41,722 bases of DNA, from NCBI RefSeq assembly GCF_002289565.1, contig NZ_NTFY01000099.1:1-41722 (forward strand). The letters run 5' to 3'. This DNA is from Rhodopirellula sp. SM50 (GTDB taxonomy: Bacteria > Planctomycetota > Planctomycetia > Pirellulales > Pirellulaceae). Each line of letters starts with the position of its first letter. Position 1 is the stretch's first letter. A program made the position numbers and the translations under genes. Under the pieces are notes generated by a model that was not told the origin of the DNA, made no database searches, and saw only the letters and a program-made list of their open reading frames with translations. Below are positions 8,765 to 16,441 of the stretch, in pieces.

Positions 8765-10138
8765 GTGCCCTCCATCGATTCTAACATCGCCTCGGCAGAA
8801 GTCCCTTCCGATGGCAGCAACCCCCGCTCGCGACTGTTGCTGGCCGCCGTTGCGGCGTTCAGCACGTACTTTTGCATGTACGCGTTTCGCAAGCCGTTCA
8901 CCGCGGGAACGTACGAGGGGCAGGAACTGCTGGGGATGGGGCTGAAATCGGTGCTGGTCATTTCGCAACTGGCCGGCTACATGATTTCCAAGTTTGTCGG
9001 CATTAAAGTTGTCTCGGAAATGCGTCGTCATCGACGTGCAATTGCCATCGTGGGGTTGATCTTGACGGCGGAGCTGGCGTTGGTGGGTTTTGCCTACGCG
9101 CCGATCGTCCTCAAGGCTCCCCTGTTGTTCTTGAACGGTTTTCCGTTGGGGATGGTGTTCGGGCTGGTGCTGTCCTATTTGGAAGGCAGGAAACAGACCG
9201 AGGCGTTGTCGGCGGCGCTGTGTGCGAGTTTTATCATCGCGTCCGGGGTGGTGAAGTCCGTCGGACGCTGGATTATCCAGGACTGGGGCGTCAGCGAGTT
9301 TCAGATGCCGATGCTGGTCGGATTGATTTTCTTGTTGCCCCTGTTGGTTTCGGTCTGGTTGCTCCAGTCCACACCGCCTCCCGATCCAACAGATCGCCAA
9401 CACCGCAACGACAGAAACGCGATGACCCGTCAGGATCGTCGTCGCTTTTGGTTGGAGTACTGGCCGGGGTTGTCGCTGTTGGTTTTTGTCTATGTGGCGT
9501 TGACCGTCATTCGAACCGTAAGAGACGACTTCGCGGTAGAGATCTGGCGTGACCTGGGAGTCGGCGACACGCCTTCGATTTTTGCTCGATCGGAAATGGT
9601 CGTCGCCATGGTGGTCACGATGTTCAACGCGTTTGCCGTCTGGATCCGTCACAACATGGCGGCGGTGCGGATCGTCACGATCGTGATGTGCGGTGCGTTT
9701 TCAGTCGTCGCTGCGTCAGCGCTGATGCAGTCCGGTGGCCTGATCTCTCCGTTCGTGTTCATGGTTGCGTGCGGCGTGGGCATGTACGTCCCTTACGTCG
9801 CGTTTCACACCACCGTCTTCGAACGATTGGTCGCTGCCTCGCGTCACCCAGCCAATGTGGTGTTTTTGATGTACGTCGCCGACGCCGTCGGATATCTGGG
9901 CTACGCATTGGTGTTGTCGATCCGAATGACGCTCCCTTCGCCCGATTCTGTCATGCCATCGTTTCGGATGCTGCTGCTGGTCGCAAGCTTTATCTCGATC
10001 GCCGCCTTGTGTTTATCACTTCGTTATTTCCGCACGGTCATTGAAGTCGACGATGCGGCAGCCGACGTTGGGCGGAGTTTGATGGCGTCGAATTCGGACG
10101 CGGTGGAAACCGTCGAAGCGGGGCGCGGCAATGTCTGA
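8765..10138 (+). CDS. DUF5690 family multi-span transporter-like protein
   Basis: A 457-residue integral membrane protein with about 10-12 hydrophobic segments. The opening 'STYFCMYAFRKPFTAG' (about residues 35-50) resembles the first helix of major facilitator proteins of the glycerol-3-phosphate/hexose-phosphate transporter type, and 'FLNGFPLGMVFGLVLSYLEGRK' is a signature I associate with DUF5690. A charged loop (about 205-225, rich in Asp, Arg and Asn) splits the two halves, as in MFS proteins. The ends are cytoplasmic-looking. Its last 8 bp overlap the start of the dehydrogenase gene, so the two are probably co-translated. Substrate unknown; the position after MIOX suggests import of inositol or of a related polyol or phosphonate. 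Confidence 0.75.
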   Translation: MPSIDSNIASAEVPSDGSNPRSRLLLAAVAAFSTYFCMYAFRKPFTAGTYEGQELLGMGLKSVLVISQLAGYMISKFVGIKVVSEMRRHRRAIAIVGLILTAELALVGFAYAPIVLKAPLLFLNGFPLGMVFGLVLSYLEGRKQTEALSAALCASFIIASGVVKSVGRWIIQDWGVSEFQMPMLVGLIFLLPLLVSVWLLQSTPPPDPTDRQHRNDRNAMTRQDRRRFWLEYWPGLSLLVFVYVALTVIRTVRDDFAVEIWRDLGVGDTPSIFARSEMVVAMVVTMFNAFAVWIRHNMAAVRIVTIVMCGAFSVVAASALMQSGGLISPFVFMVACGVGMYVPYVAFHTTVFERLVAASRHPANVVFLMYVADAVGYLGYALVLSIRMTLPSPDSVMPSFRMLLLVASFISIAALCLSLRYFRTVIEVDDAAADVGRSLMASNSDAVETVEAGRGNV

Positions 10139-11252
10139 ACGTCGTCTGACCTCGCCTTCACCGAGGCAACCGCAGACGTGTCGAGCGGCGGTCTTTCACC
10201 AAGCCGGGCAACCCCTCTCGGTGGAGGCGTTTCCGCGACCGAGTCTGTTGGCCGGTGAAGCACTGGTTCGGATTCGGCTCTGCACGATATGCGGCAGTGA
10301 TCTTCATACCTTGAAAGGGCTACGAATCGAACCGACGCCATCGATCTTGGCTCACGAGGTTGTCGGTGAAATCGTTGAACTCGCCGATCCCGGTCCGACG
10401 GACGTGGACGGGCAACCGCTTGAAATCGGCGATCGCGTGACATGGTCGGTCTGCGTCAGTTGCTTTGAATGCGACCGCTGTCGGTCGGGGATGCCGCAAA
10501 AGTGTCGTCAGTTGGTGAAGTATGGCCATTCGGTCGCCGCCGGTCGCGAGGCACTCAGCGGCGGGCTGGCGGAGTACATCTTGCTGCGACGCGGGACGAC
10601 GATCGCCAGGTTGCCGGCCGAGTTACCGGACGAAGTGGCCAGCCCGATCAATTGTGCCACGTCCACTGTCGCGGCGGCGTATCGGATGGCCGGCGACGTT
10701 TTCGATCAACGGATTTTAATTTTCGGCGCCGGCATGCTGGGATTGACGGCCGTCGCACTGGGCAAAGAATCCGGCGCGAAGCAGGTGACGATTTGCGACG
10801 TCGACCCGCAGCGGCTGGAGCTTGCCAAACGGTTTGGCGCCACGGACACGATCTCGGTGGAGTCGATCGGGTCGCTTGAGTCATCCTTCGACGTCATCGT
10901 AGAATGCTCCGGTTCTCCCGACGCGATCGAAACCGCGTGTCGACTTGGCGATGTCGGCGCGCGAGTCGTCTTGGTCGGTTCGGTGATGGAATCACGGCCG
11001 GTTCAGTTGGACCCGACCAGCATCGTTCGCAAGTGGATGTCGATCGTCGGAGTCCACAACTATGCGCCGGTCGATTTACGCAGCGCGATCGATTTCATCA
11101 GCCGATGCCACCACAAGTACCCGTTCGCCAAACTCGTTGCACGGACCTTTGATCTGTCGGAGACCAACGCGGCGATCGAATACTCCATCCAGCATCGCCC
11201 GATTCGCGTCGCGGTGCGACCAGCGACTGTCCGACCCAAATCGCCGGTCTAG
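10131..11252 (+). CDS. Zinc-dependent alcohol dehydrogenase, HpnZ-like
   Basis: A 373-residue medium-chain dehydrogenase. Catalytic zinc ligands are C54 (in CTICGSD), H75 and E76; the structural zinc site is intact with C111, C114, C117 and C125. The nucleotide-binding loop is 'GAGMLGLTAVALG' (about residues 200-212). The features 'EPTPSILAHEVVGE', 'GDRVTWSVCVSC', 'MPQKCRQLVKYGHS', 'LSGGLAEY' and 'NCATSTVAAAYRMAG' are those of TIGR03366, a dehydrogenase subfamily named for its proximity to phosphonate catabolism genes (HpnZ). The reaction is unproven even in the family. The gene starts inside the stop of the transporter gene (ATGTCTGA overlap). With MIOX upstream, it may oxidise a product of the oxygenase or prepare its substrate. 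Confidence 0.82.
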   Translation: MSERRLTSPSPRQPQTCRAAVFHQAGQPLSVEAFPRPSLLAGEALVRIRLCTICGSDLHTLKGLRIEPTPSILAHEVVGEIVELADPGPTDVDGQPLEIGDRVTWSVCVSCFECDRCRSGMPQKCRQLVKYGHSVAAGREALSGGLAEYILLRRGTTIARLPAELPDEVASPINCATSTVAAAYRMAGDVFDQRILIFGAGMLGLTAVALGKESGAKQVTICDVDPQRLELAKRFGATDTISVESIGSLESSFDVIVECSGSPDAIETACRLGDVGARVVLVGSVMESRPVQLDPTSIVRKWMSIVGVHNYAPVDLRSAIDFISRCHHKYPFAKLVARTFDLSETNAAIEYSIQHRPIRVAVRPATVRPKSPV

Positions 11253-11320
11253 AAACGCCGACGCTGGAACGATTCGCCGAATTCCTGACGCAGATGCTGG
11301 TGTCCACCGATCCTGAGTAA

Positions 11321-11337
11321 ACCTCCCTTGTGGAGGT
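11321..11337 (+). terminator. Possible weak terminator after the HpnZ-like gene
   Basis: A short hairpin (ACCTCC, 5-nt loop, GGAGGT) lies 68 bp after the stop codon and is followed by a T-rich stretch (GTTCTTT). The stem is only 6 bp and the U-tract is interrupted, so this is a weak candidate. Confidence 0.3.
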
Positions 11338-11426
11338 CGTGCGTTCTTTAACTCGTTGAAAATAAGACACTTCTCGCTGAACGCCACCACATTTGATTCA
11401 ATACGCCCGTCGGACGACGTGGAATG

Positions 11427-11570
11427 GGTCAAAAAATTTGGTGGTCAAAAAATTTGGTGGTCAAAAAATTTGGTGGTCAAAAAATGAAGAGTTCCGCCAG
11501 GGGAAGGCAGAGGTACTCGTGTGCTGTTTCTCTTTTCTCATTTTTTGACCAACCAATTTTTTGACCAACC
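11427..11570. repeat. 16-bp tandem repeats facing an inverted copy
   Basis: Three exact head-to-tail copies of GGTCAAAAAATTTGGT lie at 11427-11474, followed by a degenerate fourth (11475-11490). The reverse complement of the same motif appears about 1.6 times at 11537-11570. The two blocks can fold into one long stem with a loop of about 46 nt. The A/T-rich unit stands out from the GC-rich surroundings. No gene overlaps it. Confidence 0.9.
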
Positions 11571-11897
11571 TTCTTGCCCATCTCATCGCGACGAACGCCC
11601 CCGATCGGTTGCAGGGACGTCTCTGAATCAGTCGAGCATCGCGAGGAGAAGGCTTCCTTTGGTGCACCGAAAGGGCCGGAGATCACTGAAATGAAAGTGG
11701 CGATTCACTGTTCGACCTCCTCCTCACTTCGCTCATTCGGCCGGCCTACCCGCTCGACGCAGTCCTCCCGGGTTTCGTTTTTTCTGCTCTTTTCATGATG
11801 AATCCATGCACGCCCCCGATCGCTTTGGGCTCTCCTGATCAGTGGACCATGATTTCGCAGCGCGTCGGGTACGCGCCCTTCGCCCAGGAGCCTCCCC

Positions 11898-12596
11898 ATG
11901 ACGACCCCTAGCAGTCTCAAAAAGCCGCTTCTTTACCTGTTGATCGGTTCCGTCCTGTTGAGCGCGCTGTTGGGGATTGTGCTGGTGCTGCGGGGCAACT
12001 GGGGATGGCTGGAGGTCCGGGTGATTTTGACCACGGTGATCTTCGCGGTGGCCAGCGTTTGCGGATTGGCCTGTGACCTTTCCCGCACCCCGTCGGGATG
12101 GAACCTGATGCCCAAGTCCGGGTTGGCGCTGACGGCAGTGACGACCGTGTTGATGCTGTTTGGGATTTGGTTCGAAGTCGGTTCGGAAGCCTACTGGAAG
12201 ACGACGACGGTGTTGATTTCGATCGGGGTCGCGACGATCCACGTTTCGCTGCTGTCGATCGCCAAGCTGGCCAGCCGATTTCGCTGGGTTTACTTCATCG
12301 GAACCCAGATCATCTTTGGTTTGGCCCTGTTGATCGCGACGGTCATCGTCTTCGAAATCAACTCGGAACTGTTGTGGCGATTTCTCGCAGCCCATTCGAT
12401 CGTCGTCGCCGCAATCTCGATCGTGATTCCGATCCTGCACCGGATCAGCAAGACCGACGCTAACCGGGGCGATCTGCTGATGCCGGTCGAAGCGAGGAAC
12501 GTCGAATCGATCGACCAACAGATCGCGCAACTGGAAGAACGTCTGGCTCAGCTCAGGACGCTGCGGGAACAAATCATCGGCGGGACACTCCGGTAA
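11898..12596 (+). CDS. Integral membrane protein with C-terminal coiled coil, unknown function
   Basis: A 232-residue protein that I do not recognise. There are about six hydrophobic segments between residues 8 and 180 ('LLYLLIGSVLLSALLGIVLVL', 'VILTTVIFAVASVCGLAC' and so on), followed by a soluble tail. The tail ends in a strong heptad pattern ('IDQQIAQLEERLAQLRTLREQI', about residues 203-225) that should form a short coiled coil. The start is supported by AGGAG about 8 nt before the ATG. The gene stands alone between two repeat-filled gaps, so context gives no clue to its role. Confidence 0.8.
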   Translation: MTTPSSLKKPLLYLLIGSVLLSALLGIVLVLRGNWGWLEVRVILTTVIFAVASVCGLACDLSRTPSGWNLMPKSGLALTAVTTVLMLFGIWFEVGSEAYWKTTTVLISIGVATIHVSLLSIAKLASRFRWVYFIGTQIIFGLALLIATVIVFEINSELLWRFLAAHSIVVAAISIVIPILHRISKTDANRGDLLMPVEARNVESIDQQIAQLEERLAQLRTLREQIIGGTLR

Positions 12597-12956
12597 CGCG
12601 TAATGGTGACCGCGGGCTACTGGCCATCGGCTTCACTCGATCTGATCGATCGAACGCTCTCCGGTATCACAGCACGGGAGAACACCCACGGATGGCAGGG
12701 CGAACCCACGGATCCCGAGCTGCTTTTCATCGGTGGGTTCATTCAAATCGGGCATGGGGAGCTGTCCTCATGCTGGCGATTCCAGCGGCGCACTGCAACC
12801 CGCCGGTTTAAGTCCGCGATCCAATCGGACGGATCAGCACTGCGCGACATTGATCGACAGGCGGACCAGTAGCTCGTTTTTTGCGAGACAGCATCCACCC
12901 CCGTCGACCTGTTAAGATGCGTTTGATCTTCCATTTCACTTTTTCAGGCGGACACG
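12597..12956. other. 360-bp gap before glpK with one half of a dispersed inverted pair
   Basis: No gene is supported here. Positions 12728-12834 match, in reverse complement, positions 41613-41719 (about 94 of 107 bases by hand count). The first 130 bp contain two copies of 'ACCCACGGAT' 22 bp apart. The roughly 100 bp before the glpK start would be the natural place for its promoter, but I find no convincing -35/-10 pair. Confidence 0.6.
12728..12834 (+). repeat. 107-bp repeat, inverted partner at 41613-41719
   Basis: The segment beginning CATCGGTGGGTTCATT and ending near CCAATCGGACGGAT is found again, reversed, at the right end of the window. Both segments have equal length with no indel, and differences are scattered. 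Neither lies in a gene. Confidence 0.85.
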
Positions 12957-14495
12957 ATGGGCGTTGTTGTTGCATTGGACCAGGGGACGACAAGTTCGCG
13001 AGCGATCGCGTTTGAGCAATCGGGGGCGGTGTTGGGCGTCGCCCAGCGTGAATTCACGCAACATTACCCTCGGCCCGGTTGGGTCGAACATGACGCCAAC
13101 GAGATCTGGCAATCACAGCTCGCCGTCGCCCAGGAGGTGATGGCGTCCTGCGGACTGTCGGCAGACGACGTCGCGGCGATCGGGATCACCAACCAGCGCG
13201 AAACGGTTTTGCTGTGGGATCGATCCACGGGCGAGCCGATTCATCACGCGATCGTCTGGCAAGACCGGCGGACGTCGGAATTCTGTGATTCACTCCGCGA
13301 CCAAGGTCATTCGGATCTGATTCAGTCCAAGACGGGGCTGCTGATCGATGCGTACTTTTCGGCGACCAAAATCCGGTGGTTGTTGGACCAAGTGCCAGGC
13401 GTCAGGTCGCGGGCGGAACGCGGCGAGATCGCATTCGGCACGATGGATAGCTGGTTGATTTGGAAACTGACCGGCGGTCGTGTTCATGTCACCGATATCA
13501 CCAACGCTTCACGCACGATGTTGTTGGACATCGCGACCGGTCAGTGGGACGACGAACTGTTGGAATTGTTGAAAATTCCCGCGGCGATCTTGCCCGAAGT
13601 GCTTCCGTCCAGCCATGTCTATGGCGAGACCGAAACGCAGTGGTTCGGCGGCCCGATCAAGATCGCCGGCGCCGCCGGAGACCAGCAGTCTGCGCTGTTC
13701 GGTCAAAACTGCACGCGTCATGGGATGGCCAAGAACACCTACGGAACCGGTTGTTTCATGCTGATGAATATTGGCGACCAGCCGCTGGTGTCCAAGCACC
13801 GACTGTTGACGACGGTTGCCGCCAGTGCTTGCCCAGCCAGTGCGGGTTCAGCCAGTGCCGCGTCGAAACGGGAGTATGCGCTCGAGGGCAGCGTGTTCGT
13901 TGCCGGTGCCGCGGTCCAGTGGCTGCGCGACGGATTGGGGATCATTCAGTCGTCGTCTGAAATCGAACCCCTGGCCCGCAGCGTGCCCGATAGCGATGGC
14001 GTCTATGTCGTTCCGGCGTTGGCGGGGCTGGGGGCTCCGCATTGGGATTCTTACGCCCGCGGAACCATCGTGGGGTTAACGCGTGGGACCGATCGCGGAC
14101 ACATCGCGCGGGCGACGCTGGAAGGGATCGCCTATCAAGTCGCCGACGTCTTGGACGCGATGCAGCAGGATGCCGGAATCTCGATCGAGGAGTTACGGGT
14201 CGACGGCGGTGCCTCGGCGAACGACCTGTTGATGCAATTCCAGGCCGACATCATGAAGACTCCCGTGGTCCGTCCGCAGATGACGGAGACGACATCGATG
14301 GGGGCGGCCTACCTGGCCGGACTGGCGGTCGGCTTTTGGCAGGATCTGGACCAAATCGCCTCGATCTGGAAAACCGATCGGGTGTTTGAACCGACAATGT
14401 CGGACGCGGACGTGGCGCTGCGACGAGAGCGTTGGTCCGAGGCGCTTGAGCGTTCCAAATCGTGGCAACCGGAGCAGCACCATGACGCGACTTGA
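12957..14495 (+). CDS. glpK: Glycerol kinase
   Basis: A 512-residue FGGY-family kinase that phosphorylates glycerol to sn-glycerol 3-phosphate with ATP. Visible marks: the N-terminal phosphate loop 'ALDQGTTSSR' (residues 6-15), 'GWVEHDANEIW', 'GITNQRETVLLWD' with the glycerol-contacting region, 'GAAGDQQSALFGQ' containing the presumed catalytic Asp, and the C-terminal FGGY signature 'GLGAPHWDSYARGTIVGLTRG'. Length is close to E. coli GlpK (502). One oddity is an Ala/Ser-rich insert (about residues 289-303, nt 13821-13864) made of repeated GCCAGTGC words, just before 'YALEGSVFVAGAA'. The last 14 bp overlap the start of glpD, so the two should be co-translated. No glycerol facilitator or GlpR-type regulator is next to it. 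Confidence 0.95.
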   Translation: MGVVVALDQGTTSSRAIAFEQSGAVLGVAQREFTQHYPRPGWVEHDANEIWQSQLAVAQEVMASCGLSADDVAAIGITNQRETVLLWDRSTGEPIHHAIVWQDRRTSEFCDSLRDQGHSDLIQSKTGLLIDAYFSATKIRWLLDQVPGVRSRAERGEIAFGTMDSWLIWKLTGGRVHVTDITNASRTMLLDIATGQWDDELLELLKIPAAILPEVLPSSHVYGETETQWFGGPIKIAGAAGDQQSALFGQNCTRHGMAKNTYGTGCFMLMNIGDQPLVSKHRLLTTVAASACPASAGSASAASKREYALEGSVFVAGAAVQWLRDGLGIIQSSSEIEPLARSVPDSDGVYVVPALAGLGAPHWDSYARGTIVGLTRGTDRGHIARATLEGIAYQVADVLDAMQQDAGISIEELRVDGGASANDLLMQFQADIMKTPVVRPQMTETTSMGAAYLAGLAVGFWQDLDQIASIWKTDRVFEPTMSDADVALRRERWSEALERSKSWQPEQHHDAT

Positions 14496-16008
14496 TCGGC
14501 CCGAATCGCTCGCCAAAATCCGTGACCGCCAAACACCGTGGGACATCGCGGTGATCGGCGGTGGTGCGACCGGTGTTGCCGTCGCGCTCGATGCCGCCAG
14601 TCGTGGGTTGGACGTCGTGTTGCTGGAGCGATTCGATTTTGGAAGCGGGACGTCCAGCCGTAGCACCAAACTGGTCCACGGCGGCGTGCGGTATCTGAAG
14701 CAGGGCAACGTGACACTTGTTCGCGACGCACTTCGAGAACGATCTTTGTTGCTCGAAAACGCGCCCCATCTGGTTCACGACCAAACGTTTTTGATTCCCT
14801 GCCGCAACCTTTGGCAATGGATGTTTTATGGAGTGGGGTTGAAGGTCTATGACCTGCTCGCCACACGCAACCGCTTCGGCCGTTCCCAGTGCATTTCCGC
14901 GCGGCGGGCGCTCGAATTGTCGCCGGCGTTGCGGAACGAGTGTCTGCGTGGCGCGGTGCTTTATCATGACGGCCAATTTGATGACGCGAGATTGCTGATC
15001 GACATGGCCCGTGCGGCGGCGCAGCACGGAGCCACGTTGGCCAACCACATGGCCTGCACCGGATTCATCAAAGACGATCAGGGGCTGGTCGGCGGCGTGG
15101 TTGCGACCGACGATGAATCGGGCGAATCACTTGAGATCGCAGCCAAGACGGTTGTCAACGCGGCCGGCCCGTTTTGTGACGCGGTGCGATTGCTCGACGA
15201 TGCGGAGTGCCAGCCGATGGTTGCCGCCAGCCAAGGGATTCACTTGGTCTTGCCCAAGGAACTTTATCCCGGAGAAACCGCGATGATTGTTCCCAAGACC
15301 TCCGACGGACGCGTGATTTTTATCGTCCCCTGGCACGATCACATTCTTGTTGGAACGACCGATACCGCGATCCCCGACGCCGTTGCCGAACCGTCGCCCC
15401 AACCGCAAGAGATTCAGTTCTTGTTGGAGACCGCGGCGGAGTACTTGTCACGGCCTCCGACGATTGCCGACGTGTTGAGCATTTTCACGGGCATCAGGCC
15501 GCTGGTCAAAGGCGACAAGTCCTCGCGAACGGCATCGCTTTCACGAGATCATGTGATCCGGCTCTCGACTTCGAAACTGATCACGATCACCGGAGGGAAG
15601 TGGACCACCGTGCGAAAGATGGCCGAGGACTGTGTCGACAAGGCGATTGAAACGGGCAATCTGTCCGCCACGCCGTGTGTGACCGAATCGCTGCGGATGA
15701 ATGCCCCCGATCCATCCGCGATCGAACAGTTGGAAAACGATGATCCCACGCTGGCCCAGCCGGTACACGAGTCGCTGCCCATCCGTCGTTCCGAAGTGAT
15801 TTGGGCGGTCCGCAACGAAATGGCACGAACGGTCGAAGATGTCCTGGCCCGCCGCTCCCGGACACTGTTTCTCAATGCCCAGCTTGCACTGGATGCGGCG
15901 CCCGCGGTTGCGGAGATCTTGTCCAACGAACTGGGAACCGATTCGGCGTGGCAAGACGAGCAACTCCGGGCGTTTGAGGCCGTTGCCGCGCACTACCTTC
16001 CGGCGTGA
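14482..16008 (+). CDS. glpD: Aerobic glycerol-3-phosphate dehydrogenase
   Basis: A 508-residue FAD enzyme that oxidises glycerol 3-phosphate to dihydroxyacetone phosphate and feeds quinone at the membrane. The dinucleotide loop is 'VIGGGATGVAVALDAASRG' near residue 20, followed by the GlpD hallmark 'SGTSSRSTKLVHGGVRYL'. 'FTGIRPLVKGDKSSRTASLSRDHVI' and 'ITGGKWTTVRKMAEDC' are the usual C-terminal FAD/substrate motifs. The ATG at 14482 is chosen because GGAG lies 7 nt upstream inside the end of glpK and the protein then matches family length (E. coli 501); the frame is open further upstream but that part is only glpK read in another frame. Confidence 0.95.
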   Translation: MTRLDRPESLAKIRDRQTPWDIAVIGGGATGVAVALDAASRGLDVVLLERFDFGSGTSSRSTKLVHGGVRYLKQGNVTLVRDALRERSLLLENAPHLVHDQTFLIPCRNLWQWMFYGVGLKVYDLLATRNRFGRSQCISARRALELSPALRNECLRGAVLYHDGQFDDARLLIDMARAAAQHGATLANHMACTGFIKDDQGLVGGVVATDDESGESLEIAAKTVVNAAGPFCDAVRLLDDAECQPMVAASQGIHLVLPKELYPGETAMIVPKTSDGRVIFIVPWHDHILVGTTDTAIPDAVAEPSPQPQEIQFLLETAAEYLSRPPTIADVLSIFTGIRPLVKGDKSSRTASLSRDHVIRLSTSKLITITGGKWTTVRKMAEDCVDKAIETGNLSATPCVTESLRMNAPDPSAIEQLENDDPTLAQPVHESLPIRRSEVIWAVRNEMARTVEDVLARRSRTLFLNAQLALDAAPAVAEILSNELGTDSAWQDEQLRAFEAVAAHYLPA

Positions 16009-16441
16009 AAATACGTTGAAAGACCGGAGGGCTCGCGCCCTGACGCTAACAAAAAACTAAAGGTGTTAGCGGAACGGCGCGAGCCGTCCGGTCGCGGTTC
16101 AAAAATACCGTGAAAGACCGGAGGGCTCGCGCCCTGCCGCTAACAAAACACCCCGCTTGGTGTCAAAGGCTGGGATGACTCCGGACGGAGTCAAAGCCAG
16201 TAGCCGGAGGTGAGCGTAGCGACACCTCCGGGCATCCGGCGACACGCCTGACGCGACCCCGGAGGGTGTCGAAGCAAGTCACGCGAGAGCCCTTGGACCC
16301 GGCCTGACGCCGCGTGGGAATGGGCAACGCGATGAACTGGTTCGGTCGGCGAGCTGACCTGACACGGATGGAACTGGTATCCTAGGTGCGCCAGGAGGTT
16401 GGGGTTTTCCCACCCAATGCATTCGAAGGGACAGGCGGCAA
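16009..16441. repeat. Truncated copy of a roughly 400-bp composite repeat
   Basis: The whole gap between glpD and pntA is repeat. Two copies of ACCGGAGGGCTCGCGCCCTG (at 16023 and 16117) flank an inverted relative (16065-16097). From about 16065 to 16340 the sequence matches the reverse complement of about 31230-31500, and partly the direct strand of 29420-29600. Within it are small palindromes such as GACTCCGGACGGAGTC. No gene is supported. The final 100 bp before pntA would have to contain its promoter, but I see no clear one. Confidence 0.85.

Larger units (their letters stand above)
11253..11897. other. 645-bp gap: weak hairpin, repeats, no supported gene
   Basis: The gap holds a weak hairpin after the dehydrogenase (11321-11337), the 16-bp tandem array with its inverted partner (11427-11570), and about 300 bp with no pattern I can assign. 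Open frames here are short, basic and low in complexity and I do not call them. A short frame ending at TAA 11318-11320 reads 'LERFAEFLTQMLVSTDPE' and looks more protein-like than its surroundings, but has no start of its own. Confidence 0.6.

Noticed and set aside
11265..11320. Short frame after the HpnZ-like gene ending 'LTQMLVSTDPE'
   Set aside because: It has no start codon of its own and is in a different frame from the gene. It may be a remnant, but the stretch is too short to judge.
11427..11570. CRISPR array
   Set aside because: Repeats are 16 bp, contiguous without spacers and accompanied by inverted copies, and there are no cas genes.
12881..12918. glpK promoter from TTGCGA and TAAGAT
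   Set aside because: The two hexamers are 26 bp apart, too far for a sigma-70 promoter.
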